Shown here: positions 1 to 9,074 of the stretch, in pieces | How positions within the stretch are numbered: position 1 is the stretch's first letter | How the letters are laid out: the number at the start of each line of letters is the position of its first letter | From: Aeromonas dhakensis | GTDB lineage: Bacteria > Pseudomonadota > Gammaproteobacteria > Enterobacterales > Aeromonadaceae | Assembly: GCF_000820305.1 (NCBI RefSeq) | Contig: NZ_CDBH01000022.1 | Span: 124,001-188,000 of the forward strand | DNA length: 64,000 bases | Direction of reading: 5' to 3' | Position numbers and translations under genes: made by a program | The notes under the pieces: model-generated | Told to the model about the DNA's origin: nothing | Seen by the model: the letters and a program-made list of their open reading frames with translations, nothing else | Databases searched by the model: none

Positions 1-2798
1 ATGAGGCCGGAGACGAAGTTGGCGAAGATCTCCTGCAGACCGAAACCCAGGCCCAGAGAGAGGGCCGCCACCATCCACTGCGCCTTGGACCAGTCGATGC
101 CGAGAATGGAGAAGCCGGTCAGTGCCCCCACCACCAGCACTATGTACTTGGTCACTGTGGTGATGGCAAAACCGGTGCCGGGAGAGAGGCTCAGGTGCTG
201 GAGCAGGGTCAGCTCCATCAGGCCCGGCAGGTTGCGGGCGGTGACCACGGTCAGGATGAAAGTGAAGGCCGTCAGCATCAGATCCTGCAATGTGATGGCG
301 ACGACCTGCTCGATGCCGCCGATCTTGCTGCTCACCTGCCACACCTCGATGCTGCGCAGGAAGCTGAACGCCGAGTTGAGTTCGGACCACTGCACCACCA
401 CCAGCATGGTGAAGCCCAGCATCAGCAGGGTGCGCACCAGTCCGAGGGACTGGGCACTGATGGTGTCCAGATCCAGTTCGGTGTCCTCCACCACGTCCGG
501 GATCTCGGAGCTGAGCTCGTCGTGTCCCTCTTCCCGGCCGCGCTGGGCCAGGATCTCGGCGCGCTTGCTCTTGGCTCGCTCGAAGGCGAGGCGGCGGCGC
601 TGGATCAGCATCCAGCGGTGCGCCAGATAGTAGACGAGCAGGCAACCCAGCCCCATCAGCAGGCTCAGCTCCAGCTGGCGCAGCAGGATGCGGGAGGTAT
701 AGAAGTAGCCGAGCAGGGAGCCGATCACCGCCAGCAGCGGCGCCAGCATCAGGCTGTTCCAGATGAAGTGGTGCAGCAGGTGGGGCTTGCTCATGTCGGC
801 CTGGCCCCAGGTGAGCGGCAGCCGCTCCCGGTTGAGGCGGGCAAAGAACAGCAGCAGCCAGAGGGCGCCGACGATGAAGGCCAGCCGGCCGAGGGAGTCG
901 TAGAAGGCGTGCTCCTGATAGCTGTTGGCCATGCCCTGCACGAAGAAACTCGGGATGATCACCAGCAAGAGGGTGCGAAACTGGCTCCACACCTTCTGCA
1001 CCCGCTCCTTCTGCCAACGAAAATGGAGGATCAGGATCCCCTTCTCCAGCGTCAGGTGACGCGCCATCAAGAGCGCCAGCAGCAGGAACCAGATCTCGCC
1101 GAGGCCGCGGGCCACCGCCACCGCGAACGGGTATTGCCAGGCGCCGTCGAGCAGGCCGCGCACCATCAGCACCATGGCGGGCAGCGGCAGGGAGGCCAGC
1201 AGAGAGCGCATCAGCAGCCGGCTGGTGAGGCTGAACTTGTCCTGGGTCACCTTGCCGATGCGGGGCGCTATGTACTGGCTGTAGTGGGTCAGGTGGCGAG
1301 CCAGCTTGAACCAGCACCAGGCCAGCACCAGGATGCCGATACCGGCGAAGGTGAGGGTGATGGGGTTGTTCTCGGCGATGGCCTGGGGCAGTTGCAGCCA
1401 GTTGACCGGGTTGAGGGCGAGGCCGAGGGCGGCCGGCACCCCGAGCAGCACGGCCGGGGTGAGCGGGCGCACGTCCGGCATCCAGAACAGGTGGCTGGCG
1501 CTGAGCTCGCGGATTTCGTCGATCTTGCTGTTCTGGCGGCTGTAGAGCAGCTTGAGCCGGGTCTGCTCCTGAATGAGGCTGTCGGCGGCGTCGTTGAGTC
1601 GGGTCAGCAGCTGCCGTCTGGCCTTGAGCAGGTTGTCGAGCACCGCCAGCTGGGCGCGATCCAGGGTGATGCCGTCGGTGGCCAGCAGCTGATCGCGCAG
1701 CTGACGTGGATCCTTGAGGGCATCCTGCTCGGTCTCGTACTGGTATTTGGCCATGCGGGCGTTGACGATGGCCGACTCCAGCTTGTCGAGGGGGAAGTAG
1801 GCGGGCAGATCCGAGAGCTTGCTGCGCAGGTTCTCGCCATAGGCGTTGCTGATCTGCAGCCACTCCAGTTGCTCGCGCACCGAGTTGACCAGGTCGTTCA
1901 GGGTCGAGAGGTTCGTGTCGATCACCCGCTGCTCGTCCTGCACCCGCTCAATCTGATCTTCGAGCGCGCCGAGCTGGATGGAGAGCGCCTGGTTCTGCTG
2001 TTGCTGCTCCAGCAGCAGCGGCATGTCGGAGGTGAGCTGCTTGCGCAGCCGCTCGCTCTCCGCCAGCGCCTGTTCTGTCTTGTCGCGGCGCAGCTGGTTC
2101 TGCTGGTTGAGCAGGCTGATTTGCCACTCGTCCTCGTCGGTGATGGCGAGGTTGAGCTCCTGCAGCCTGAGCTTGCCCAGATCGTTGCGCTGCTGGGCGG
2201 AGAGCTGCTCCAGCTCCAGCATCTGGATCCGGTCGGAGAGGCTCTGCTCCTTGAGGCGGGTCACCAGCTGCTGGGCATCCTGCTGGCGGTCAGACTCGCT
2301 GCTGAAGCTGAGCCGATCGAGCAGGGCACGGGTCTGCTGCAACTGCTTGCGCAGCTCGTCGACCCGCAGGTGATACTCCTGGCCGGTGCTCTCTAGCTGG
2401 TTGAGGCTGTCCATCACCCCCTGGCGCTCCTTGCGCAGGTTGAGCTGGCGGTTGCTGCTCAGGCCGATGGCTTGGCGCAGCGCCTCCTCCTTCAGGGAGG
2501 AGAGGGCAGGGCGAGGCTGGGGCTGGTAGTTGTGCAGGCTATCCTTGAGGCGGGCCGACTCCTTGGGATAGTCGATGAGCACCTGCTGATAGGCCTTGCC
2601 CTGCTCGCGGTAGCGCTGGGCTTCCCGGGCAAATTGCAGCGCCTGCTGGTAGCTCTCCCGCAGCTTCTGGTTCTCCGGGGTGTCCGTCTTGGGCACGCTC
2701 TGCAGCAGCTCTTCCACCTGGGTGATGGCGTCATCGGCCTGAACCAGGGGAGAAAGAAGAGTAAGGCAGAGCAGCAGGGAGAGCAGGCGTTGCAACAT
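1..2798 (-). CDS. mscM: MscM-type mechanosensitive channel, 3' end cut by window edge
   Basis: The gene enters from the left edge; 932 codons are visible. It encodes a large inner-membrane channel of the MscS superfamily that opens under membrane tension during hypo-osmotic shock. A cleavable signal peptide (about residues 1-20, ending in VQA) is followed by roughly 450 residues of Gln/Leu-rich periplasmic coiled coil, then a series of hydrophobic segments. The visible end, LGFGLQEIFANFVSG, is the glycine-rich pore-helix region of MscS channels, so the cytoplasmic domain lies outside the window. The E. coli relative YjeP/MscM is about 1,100 residues, so roughly 170 are missing here. The start is the ATG before the signal peptide. 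MscK is a possible alternative name, but the architecture fits both. The gene is divergent from the MATE transporter. Confidence 0.93.
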   Translation of the reverse strand, partial: MLQRLLSLLLCLTLLSPLVQADDAITQVEELLQSVPKTDTPENQKLRESYQQALQFAREAQRYREQGKAYQQVLIDYPKESARLKDSLHNYQPQPRPALSSLKEEALRQAIGLSSNRQLNLRKERQGVMDSLNQLESTGQEYHLRVDELRKQLQQTRALLDRLSFSSESDRQQDAQQLVTRLKEQSLSDRIQMLELEQLSAQQRNDLGKLRLQELNLAITDEDEWQISLLNQQNQLRRDKTEQALAESERLRKQLTSDMPLLLEQQQQNQALSIQLGALEDQIERVQDEQRVIDTNLSTLNDLVNSVREQLEWLQISNAYGENLRSKLSDLPAYFPLDKLESAIVNARMAKYQYETEQDALKDPRQLRDQLLATDGITLDRAQLAVLDNLLKARRQLLTRLNDAADSLIQEQTRLKLLYSRQNSKIDEIRELSASHLFWMPDVRPLTPAVLLGVPAALGLALNPVNWLQLPQAIAENNPITLTFAGIGILVLAWCWFKLARHLTHYSQYIAPRIGKVTQDKFSLTSRLLMRSLLASLPLPAMVLMVRGLLDGAWQYPFAVAVARGLGEIWFLLLALLMARHLTLEKGILILHFRWQKERVQKVWSQFRTLLLVIIPSFFVQGMANSYQEHAFYDSLGRLAFIVGALWLLLFFARLNRERLPLTWGQADMSKPHLLHHFIWNSLMLAPLLAVIGSLLGYFYTSRILLRQLELSLLMGLGCLLVYYLAHRWMLIQRRRLAFERAKSKRAEILAQRGREEGHDELSSEIPDVVEDTELDLDTISAQSLGLVRTLLMLGFTMLVVVQWSELNSAFSFLRSIEVWQVSSKIGGIEQVVAITLQDLMLTAFTFILTVVTARNLPGLMELTLLQHLSLSPGTGFAITTVTKYIVLVVGALTGFSILGIDWSKAQWMVAALSLGLGFGLQEIFANFVSGL

Positions 2799-2953
2799 GG
2801 CGCACGTTTCCGTTCAGGTGGAGTCGCCCTAGCCTAAAGCAGGGGCCTGGGCGGGTAAAGTTTTCCATATTAATGATTTGTAACATAAATAACGGGCGAT
2901 CCCGGCCCGCTTTGGCTATCATTCCGGCCGTTTTCCCCTCCATTGAGCATCCT

Positions 2954-4288
2954 ATGTCCGCAGTCGATCTGGGCACGGCCCCCCTTTCCCGCCTGTTCTG
3001 GCGCTACGTCACTCCGACCGTGGCCGCCATGCTGGTCACCGGCATCTATGTCACCATAGACGGCATCTTCGTCGGCCATATTCTGGGCCAGGACGGCCTG
3101 GCCGGCATGATGCTGGCCTACCCCATCTGCGCCGTGCTCTATGCGGTGGGGGCGCTGATCGGCATGGGCTCCTCGGCGCTCGCCTCGTTTTATCTGGGCA
3201 AGGGGGAGCAGGCCAGGGCCCGTCACATCGTCGGCAACGCGCTGGTGATGGTGCTCATCGCCTCGGCGCTGCTCGCCTTCATCGGCATCCACTATGGCGA
3301 CGAGATGCTGGTGTGGATGGGGGCGGAGGGGGCCATCTTCGACGCAGGATACGCCTATCTGCAGTGGTATTCCTGGCTCGGGGTGTTCGCGGTGCTCTCC
3401 ATGGCCTTTACCGCCCTGCTGCGCAACGACGGGCGACCCGGCCTCACCACCTGGATCCTGGTGGGGGGCGGCGTGCTCAACGTGCTGCTCGACTACCTGC
3501 TGATGGCGGTGATCCCCTGGGGGCTGGCGGGGGCCGCCATCGCCACCATGCTCTCCCAGGCGGTGACCGGGGGGCTGTGCCTGTGGCACTTCTTCACCCC
3601 GCGCAGCCAGCTGCGCATTGGCTGGGATACCCTGCGGCCCGACTGGCGGCTGATGGGGGAGACATTGCGACTCGGGGTGTCGAGCTTTCTGATGTACCTC
3701 TATCTGTCGGTGGTGCTGGCGCTGCACAACAAGGCGCTGCTCTCGGTCGGCACTTCACTGCACGTGGCTGCCTATGGGGTCATCAGCTACAGCGAGGCCT
3801 TCTTCTATCTCATCTTCGAGGGGATCGCCATGGGCATCCAGCCCATCGCCAGCTTCAACGCCGGGGCGGGCAACTGGGCACGGGTGCTGCGGGTGCGCAA
3901 CCTGGCGCTCGGGGTGACGCTGCTGGTGGCCCTGTGCGGCATGTTGCCGCTCTATCTCTGGCCGGAGGGGGTGGTCTACCTGTTTGCCGGTGACAACGCG
4001 GCCCTGTTGCCGGTGGCCAGCCTGGGCATCTGGCTCTACTTCTGGGGCTTGCCGATGGAAGGCCTGCTGCTGGTGGGGGCCACCTACTTCCAGGCCATCA
4101 ACCGGGCCCGTATCGCTTCCCTGCTCACCGGCGGCAAGCTGGTGCTGATCGGCGGCTTTCTGTGGGGCTTCTCTTCCCTGTGGGGGGTATCCGGCGTCTG
4201 GTTGGCGCTGCCCACCTGCAGCACCCTGCTGGTACTGGTGATGTGGCGGGCGATGAACAGGGAGGCGCGCCAGCACAGCGCTGCCTGA
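2954..4288 (+). CDS. MATE-family multidrug efflux transporter
   Basis: Predicted 444-residue inner-membrane protein with about twelve hydrophobic segments in two homologous halves, the usual MATE layout. The N-terminal stretch LFWRYVTPTVAAMLVTG followed by VTIDGIFVGHILG is typical of the MepA-like branch, which exports cationic drugs in exchange for Na+ or H+. The ATG at 2954 is preferred because family similarity begins there; an upstream in-frame ATG at 2873 would add 27 hydrophilic residues that overlap the divergent promoter region. Substrate specificity cannot be read from the sequence. A strong hairpin terminator follows the gene. Confidence 0.9.
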   Translation: MSAVDLGTAPLSRLFWRYVTPTVAAMLVTGIYVTIDGIFVGHILGQDGLAGMMLAYPICAVLYAVGALIGMGSSALASFYLGKGEQARARHIVGNALVMVLIASALLAFIGIHYGDEMLVWMGAEGAIFDAGYAYLQWYSWLGVFAVLSMAFTALLRNDGRPGLTTWILVGGGVLNVLLDYLLMAVIPWGLAGAAIATMLSQAVTGGLCLWHFFTPRSQLRIGWDTLRPDWRLMGETLRLGVSSFLMYLYLSVVLALHNKALLSVGTSLHVAAYGVISYSEAFFYLIFEGIAMGIQPIASFNAGAGNWARVLRVRNLALGVTLLVALCGMLPLYLWPEGVVYLFAGDNAALLPVASLGIWLYFWGLPMEGLLLVGATYFQAINRARIASLLTGGKLVLIGGFLWGFSSLWGVSGVWLALPTCSTLLVLVMWRAMNREARQHSAA

Positions 4289-4308
4289 CAGGTGGTCATT
4301 CGTCCATG

Positions 4309-4334
4309 AAAAAGGCAGCCTCGGCTGCCTTTTT
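4309..4334. terminator. Bidirectional terminator between MATE gene and M23 peptidase gene
   Basis: An 11-bp perfect stem (A-rich arm, GGCAGC core) with a 4-nt loop CTCG and T-runs on both strands lies between two convergent genes. Confidence 0.85.
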
Positions 4335-4375
4335 CGTTTTGAACGCCCCTGCCTGCGCGCGACAGGTCTCCGGCC

Positions 4376-5200
4376 TCAGGGCTTGAAGGCACCGATGAAG
4401 ATGGCGGGATCGACGCGGGCGTCGTTGAGGCTGACATTCCAGTGCATATGGGGACCGGTGGCGCGGCCGGTGGCGCCGACCCGGCCGACGATGCCGCCGC
4501 GGGGCAGGCTCTGACCCAGCTTCACGTCGACCTTCGACATGTGGCAGAACATGCTGATGAGCCCCTGGCCGTGGTCGACGAACACCGTGTTGCCGTTGAA
4601 GAAGTAGTTGCCGATCAGGATCACCTTGCCCGCCGCCGGCGCCTTGATGGGGGTGCCGGCACCGACTGCGAAGTCGAGGCCGGAGTGGGGGTTGCGCTCC
4701 TCGCCGTTGAAGAAACGGCGCAGCCCGAACGGGCTGGAGAGCGGCCCCTCCACCGGCTTGTCGAACAGCAGGTTGCTGGGCTGGGCCGGGCTGAAGGTCT
4801 GGTAGGCGCGGGTCTGTTCCGCCAGCTCGCGGTTGATGCGGGCCATGTCCTCGGCCAGCGGGTTGACCTGGCGGCTGTTCTTGAGCTTGATGTGCTGCTC
4901 GCGGTATTGCTTGCTGCCGACCGTGAAGTCGAGGGTGCGGCCATCGCTCACCTGCAGCTGGTGGGGGCCGGGCTGGCTCTTGAGGGGGATGCCGACGATG
5001 GCAATCCAGCGCTTGTCCTCTTCACGCACCACCAGTACCGGCTTGTCCTGATAGCGGGCGGTCGGGGCCTGCGCCTCGCTGCCAAGGGGCACCACGGCGA
5101 CGCCACCTGGCACCGGGTGGTTGAGCAGGCGACTGATGAAGCCCTCGGCGAGGGCGGACTGGCTGGCCAGCAGCAACAATAGACAACAAACGACTCTCAT
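4376..5200 (-). CDS. Secreted M23-family metallopeptidase
   Basis: 274 residues with a signal peptide (cleavage after SALA, about residue 18). The C-terminal half is a LytM/M23 domain. The zinc ligands are visible as H172 and D176 in HSGLD and as the HMH pair H251/H253; H220 in FCHMS fits the catalytic histidine. All active-site positions are intact, so it is predicted to cut peptidoglycan crosslinks in the periplasm, in contrast to the degenerate LytM activators such as EnvC. The N-terminal 100 residues form a beta-rich domain of unknown function. The downstream end faces the MATE gene; the upstream neighbour on the same strand is the coiled-coil protein gene at 5244-6095, 43 bp away, so the two could be cotranscribed. 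Confidence 0.9.
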   Translation of the reverse strand: MRVVCCLLLLLASQSALAEGFISRLLNHPVPGGVAVVPLGSEAQAPTARYQDKPVLVVREEDKRWIAIVGIPLKSQPGPHQLQVSDGRTLDFTVGSKQYREQHIKLKNSRQVNPLAEDMARINRELAEQTRAYQTFSPAQPSNLLFDKPVEGPLSSPFGLRRFFNGEERNPHSGLDFAVGAGTPIKAPAAGKVILIGNYFFNGNTVFVDHGQGLISMFCHMSKVDVKLGQSLPRGGIVGRVGATGRATGPHMHWNVSLNDARVDPAIFIGAFKP

Positions 5201-5243
5201 GATGATTCCAGGCTGGGTTGACTAAGACGAAACGGTAACGAAA

Positions 5244-6095
5244 TCAGGAGGCTGGCTGGAAGCGCTGGTAGATGGCCTCCATCTGGACCGAGACCTCCTG
5301 GCGCACCAGATCCAGCTCCAGCATGTCTTGCAGCACCTTGAGCTGATCCGGGCTCAGGAAGCCGCGGCTGCTCTCCAGTACCCGCTGGGTATAGGCGCGC
5401 TGGTTCTCCAGATAGGTGCCGGCATCACCGCTCTCCTGCTGGGCCAGCTGCTGGTTCGCCTCGCTCAACAGGCGCGTCAGGGATTGGCGCTGGGCCGGTG
5501 CCAGCAGCTCGCCGCGCTCCGCCAGGCGGCCCTGGATCTCCAACAGGCGGTTGGTGTCGCCCGAGTAGATCTCCTGCTCGAGCCGGGTGCGGGTATCCTC
5601 CCCCAGCAGGTTGCTGAGGTTGCTCCAGATGCGCTGGCTCTCCTGCTCATAGGCGTCAGGATGATCGAAGCCGAGGCGATAGAGCTCGCGCAGCTGCTCC
5701 TGCACCTGGCCGCGCACGTCCTCCACGATGTCGAGCCGATCGAAGACGGTGGTGAGCTGGCTGCCCTGCTCGGCGTCATAGAGCCGTTCGATCAGCACGG
5801 ACCCTTCGCTCGACTGGCTCCACTGGCTGATGGCGGCTTCCAGTTCGGGGTTGGGGGGGAGCGACTCTTGGGCGGGCGCAGGCTCGCTCTGGGGGCCCTT
5901 GCCGGGCAGCTTGGCCAGCAGGTTCTGCCCCGGGTTCTGGCTGCTGCTCTGGGAAGCTGACGCGTCGCACTGGGCTGCGCGGGCGGTGCCGGCGGCGTTT
6001 GATTCCGGCTGGGCGGCTGTGTGGTCGGCTTGCCACTGCCAGAGGTTGAGCAACAGGGAGGCCAGCAGCAGCGGCGCCAGGTGAGATGTACGCAT
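5244..6095 (-). CDS. Coiled-coil envelope protein of unknown function
   Basis: 283 residues with a short N-terminal hydrophobic anchor (about residues 6-20), a Ser/Gln/Pro-rich stretch to about residue 85, then a Glu/Gln/Leu-rich helical domain to the end. I do not recognise a family. It superficially resembles the helical arms of lipase-specific foldases, but the conserved RxxFDY motif of those proteins is not present and no lipase gene adjoins it. It lies upstream of and in the same direction as the M23 peptidase gene (43-bp gap), which suggests a role at the cell envelope. The upstream region on the minus strand (6096-6270) is shared with the divergent membrane-protein gene. Confidence 0.75.
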   Translation of the reverse strand: MRTSHLAPLLLASLLLNLWQWQADHTAAQPESNAAGTARAAQCDASASQSSSQNPGQNLLAKLPGKGPQSEPAPAQESLPPNPELEAAISQWSQSSEGSVLIERLYDAEQGSQLTTVFDRLDIVEDVRGQVQEQLRELYRLGFDHPDAYEQESQRIWSNLSNLLGEDTRTRLEQEIYSGDTNRLLEIQGRLAERGELLAPAQRQSLTRLLSEANQQLAQQESGDAGTYLENQRAYTQRVLESSRGFLSPDQLKVLQDMLELDLVRQEVSVQMEAIYQRFQPAS

Positions 6096-6271
6096 TTTGG
6101 ATTCTCTTGAATAAGTGAACGCCCCTTGCAGAGGGGTCTCTTATGATAACCGTAACGTCTGATACAAGCAGCCATGACGTGCACCTGCGGTGTCGACGGC
6201 GGCCCGCCATTGAGTCGGGGGCCCCATGGCTCTAGAATCGGCAACCAGCCGTTTTCATCCGAGGAAATGTT

Positions 6272-7048
6272 ATGAATGGATTGTCCCCCCTGCGCACAGC
6301 TCCCGCCCGTCACCCCATAGGGCGTGGCTGGGTCTGGGTGCGGTCCGGCTTCGATATCTTCAACAAGGGGATGGGGGCCAGCGTCGGCATGGTTCTCGTC
6401 TGGTTTGCGGTCGGTCTGCTGCTGGAGCGCCTGCCGGCGGGCAGCCTCATCTCCCAGCTGCTCTACATGGTCTGGGGCGCTGGCTGGGTGGCGGTGGCCC
6501 ACCACGGCTATGAAGGCAACCCGCTGCGCTTCGCCGACTTTTTCTCCGGTTTTCGCCACAAGCTGACCCCGCTGATGCTGGGGGGGCTGCTGGTGCTGGC
6601 CCTGTTCAGCCTGATCGGTCTCATCTGCCTGGGGCTGCTCTCCATGTGGGGGCTCACCTCCCTGCTGACCCAGGATCCCGAATCCCTGGTGGTCACGGCG
6701 GCCCAGGCCCAGGGGCTGCTGCTCTGCCTGCTGCTGGGGCTGGCGCTGCTGATCCCGGTGCTGATGGCCGTTACCTTCGCCCCCGCGCTCATCTATTTCC
6801 ACGATGTGGGGATCCTGCAGGCGGCCAAACTCAGCTTCAAAGGCTGCCTGACCAACATGTGGCCCTTCCTCTGGTGGGGCATAGTCGCCGCCATCCTGAT
6901 GCTGTTTGGTGCGGCGCTGATGCTGGTGGGGCTGCTGGTGGTGATCCCGGCGCTCAACTACTCCATCTATGTGGCATATCGGGAGATCTTCCTGGATGTG
7001 GCGCAGGAGACGCCGGCCGATGCCCCGTTGAACGGTTTCGAAGCCTGA
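6272..7048 (+). CDS. Polytopic membrane protein, BPSS1780-like family
   Basis: 258 residues with about five hydrophobic segments, including LLVLALFSLIGLICLGLL and LVGLLVVIPALNYSIYVAY. The order and the DIFNKG / FAPALIYFHD elements resemble the uncharacterised BPSS1780 family of integral membrane proteins. No catalytic motif is visible. The start is supported by a GAGGAAAT ribosome-binding site just upstream. It is a monocistronic gene ended by a hairpin terminator. Function unknown. Confidence 0.75.
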   Translation: MNGLSPLRTAPARHPIGRGWVWVRSGFDIFNKGMGASVGMVLVWFAVGLLLERLPAGSLISQLLYMVWGAGWVAVAHHGYEGNPLRFADFFSGFRHKLTPLMLGGLLVLALFSLIGLICLGLLSMWGLTSLLTQDPESLVVTAAQAQGLLLCLLLGLALLIPVLMAVTFAPALIYFHDVGILQAAKLSFKGCLTNMWPFLWWGIVAAILMLFGAALMLVGLLVVIPALNYSIYVAYREIFLDVAQETPADAPLNGFEA

Positions 7049-7078
7049 GTGCGGCCAGCGAGTCTGGCATATTGAACG

Positions 7079-7103
7079 AAAGGGGCCTGACGGCCCCTTT
7101 TTC
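7079..7103. terminator. Terminator between membrane-protein gene and LysR gene
   Basis: Stem AAAGGGGCC / GGCCCCTTT with a 4-nt loop and a T-run, between convergent genes; usable from both sides. Confidence 0.8.
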
Positions 7104-7111
7104 ATGCCGGT

Positions 7112-8011
7112 TTAATCGCGCCACATGGGGTCGGCGGCCATGCGTTCCACCATAAAGTCGAGGAAGCTGCGCAACAGCGGTGACATCTGCTTGCGGGTGC
7201 CATAGACGGCGTAGACTCCGAGTCGCTTGGGCTGCCACTGCTCCAGCAGCGGTACCAGAGTGCCGGTCTCGAGATGGGGCTGGGCGGAATAGCGAGGCTG
7301 CAGGCTGATGCCGGCACCTTCCAGGGTCGCCTCCAGCAACAGGTTGGAGATGTTGGCGCTGAGGTTGCCGCTGACCGGCACAGATTCGGGCCCGTCCGGC
7401 CCCTGAAATTCCCACAGGCTCTTGCCGAAATAGGTGTAGGTGAGGCAGTTGTGCAGGGCGAGCTCCTGCACCTTGTGCGGTGTCGGGTGCCTGGCCAGAT
7501 AGGCCGGGCTGGCACAGACCACGGAGTGGCAGGTGCCGAGCCGGCGGGCCACCAGGTTGGGATCGAGATCATTGGTGATGCGGATGGCGAGATCGATCCG
7601 CTCCTCCACCAGGTTGACGGTCCGGTCCAGCAGCAGGATATCGATGGCGGTGCCCGCATAGCGCGCCAGGTAGTCGTTGGCGGCCCCCACCAGCAGGGCT
7701 TCCGAGAGCGAATAGCTGCTGGTGATGCGCAGCTGCCCCTTGGGCGCCTCGTCGCCGCGCACGGCGATCTGCTCCATCTCTTCCCCCAGCGCCAGCATGG
7801 CCCGGGCCCGGTTCAACGCCTCTTCTCCCGGGCCGGTCAGGCTCAGCCGGCGGGTGGTGCGGTGCAGCAGCCGCGCCCCCATCCACTGCTCCAGCTCCGC
7901 CAGATAGCGGGTCACCATGGCGCGCGACATCTCCAGTTTATCCCCGGCACCGCTCAGGCTGCCCTGTTCGACTACGCTGACAAAGACCCGCAATGCGGTC
8001 AGTCGATCCAT
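7112..8011 (-). CDS. LysR-family transcriptional regulator
   Basis: 299 residues. The N-terminal winged helix-turn-helix (MDRLTALRVFVSVVEQGSL onward, to about residue 60) is followed by a periplasmic-binding-protein-like effector domain. The start at 8011 is chosen because the canonical LysR N terminus begins there; the frame stays open upstream to 8200 but that part runs across the divergent promoter and into the neighbouring gene. It is divergent from the metallo-beta-lactamase-fold gene at 8139, a layout in which LysR regulators commonly control the neighbour and themselves. The effector is unknown. Sequence style is close to the DsdC/LrhA-like one-domain regulators of unknown ligand. Confidence 0.9.
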   Translation of the reverse strand: MDRLTALRVFVSVVEQGSLSGAGDKLEMSRAMVTRYLAELEQWMGARLLHRTTRRLSLTGPGEEALNRARAMLALGEEMEQIAVRGDEAPKGQLRITSSYSLSEALLVGAANDYLARYAGTAIDILLLDRTVNLVEERIDLAIRITNDLDPNLVARRLGTCHSVVCASPAYLARHPTPHKVQELALHNCLTYTYFGKSLWEFQGPDGPESVPVSGNLSANISNLLLEATLEGAGISLQPRYSAQPHLETGTLVPLLEQWQPKRLGVYAVYGTRKQMSPLLRSFLDFMVERMAADPMWRD

Positions 8012-8138
8012 GTTCAGGCTCTCTATATGCTCGATTAATGCAACAGTGATGCGCTCATTATGCTGTATTTGTACCGAAAGTGATCCAATAAACTGTGTCC
8101 ATCTGATGAACCCCTGATGACTTGATGAGGAATACCCG

Positions 8139-8999
8139 ATGAACAATACCCTGATCCGCAATCTGACCCTGGCTACCACCCTGCTGAGCGGTGCCGCCAT
8201 GGCTGCCCCGCTGACCGTAACCGTCTACAACCCTGGCGAGAAGGCCATCTTCCCGGTCTCCTCTTCCCTGGTGGCCGGTGACAAGGAGGCGATACTGATC
8301 GATGCCCAGTTCGACGTTCAAAACGGTCAGGCGCTGGTGGACATGATCAAGAAGAGCGGCAAGAAACTGACCACCGTCTATATCAGTGCCGGTGACCCCG
8401 ACTTCTACTTCGGTCTGGAACCTGTCATGGCCGCGTTCCCCGACGTCAAGGTGCTGGCCGACCAGCATGTGGTTGACCATATCAATCAGACCAAGGACGC
8501 CAAGCTGAGCTACTGGAGCCCCATCCTTGGCAAGGGTGCACCCAAGAGCCTGACCGTACCGCAAGTGATGACGGCCAGCCATCTGACACTGGATGGCGAG
8601 AAGATCGAGATCAAAGAGATGAACACTCCGAATGCCTACCTGTGGGCGCCGTCCATCAAGACTGCCTTTGGTGGTGTACCGGTCTACAGCGGCGTACATG
8701 TGTGGATGGCGGACAGTCAGACCAAGGTCGCTCGCAGCAACTGGGTCAAGGCGCTGAACAATCTGCTGGCGCTGAAGCCTGAGCGCGTGGTGCCGGGTCA
8801 CTTCCTGGGGACTGCGCCCAAGGGTACCGAAGCCGTGACCTTCACCCGTGACTACGTAGAGCGCTTTGAGCAGGAGCTGGCCAAGGCCAAGAACTCCGGG
8901 CAGCTGATTGAAGCGTTGAAGAAGGCTTACCCCTCCCTGCCGGTCGACGATGGTCTGGCCATCGGTGCCAAGGTCAATACCGGCGAGATGAAGTGGTAA
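8139..8999 (+). CDS. Secreted metallo-beta-lactamase-fold protein (Vmh-like) lacking the metal motif
   Basis: 286 residues with a signal peptide cleaved near AAMA (residue 22). The fold signature is recognisable (LIDAQFDVQNGQ, then TTVYIS...GLEPV, then VVPGH), but the zinc-binding HxHxDH motif is replaced by AGDPDF and the middle histidine motif reads NTPNAYLW. Only the final VPGH histidine remains. It resembles the Vmh group of exported metallo-hydrolase-like proteins. A GAGGAA ribosome-binding site precedes the start. It is divergent from a LysR gene, which probably regulates it. Hydrolase activity should not be assumed. Confidence 0.8.
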   Translation: MNNTLIRNLTLATTLLSGAAMAAPLTVTVYNPGEKAIFPVSSSLVAGDKEAILIDAQFDVQNGQALVDMIKKSGKKLTTVYISAGDPDFYFGLEPVMAAFPDVKVLADQHVVDHINQTKDAKLSYWSPILGKGAPKSLTVPQVMTASHLTLDGEKIEIKEMNTPNAYLWAPSIKTAFGGVPVYSGVHVWMADSQTKVARSNWVKALNNLLALKPERVVPGHFLGTAPKGTEAVTFTRDYVERFEQELAKAKNSGQLIEALKKAYPSLPVDDGLAIGAKVNTGEMKW

Positions 9000-9030
9000 T
9001 CCCCTGACGCCTACTTCCCTGTGTTTTTTT

Positions 9031-9055
9031 ACCGGGCCTTCGGGCCCGGTTTTTT
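9031..9055 (+). terminator. Terminator after the metallo-beta-lactamase-fold gene
   Basis: Stem ACCGGGCC / GGCCCGGT with a TTCG tetraloop and six T residues. It ends only about 20 nt before the next start codon, so the next gene needs its own promoter or read-through. Confidence 0.85.
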
Positions 9056-9074
9056 ATCCAGAATTGAAGCGAGA

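Noticed and set aside
195-2396. A 733-codon open frame on the plus strand opposite mscM
   Set aside because: Its Gln/Leu/Ala-rich composition and lack of domains are those of an antisense shadow; the minus-strand frame encodes a clear mechanosensitive channel.
5244-6095. Lipase-specific foldase (LifO/Lif) as identity of the coiled-coil protein
   Set aside because: The RxxFDY motif is absent and no lipase gene is adjacent; left as unknown.
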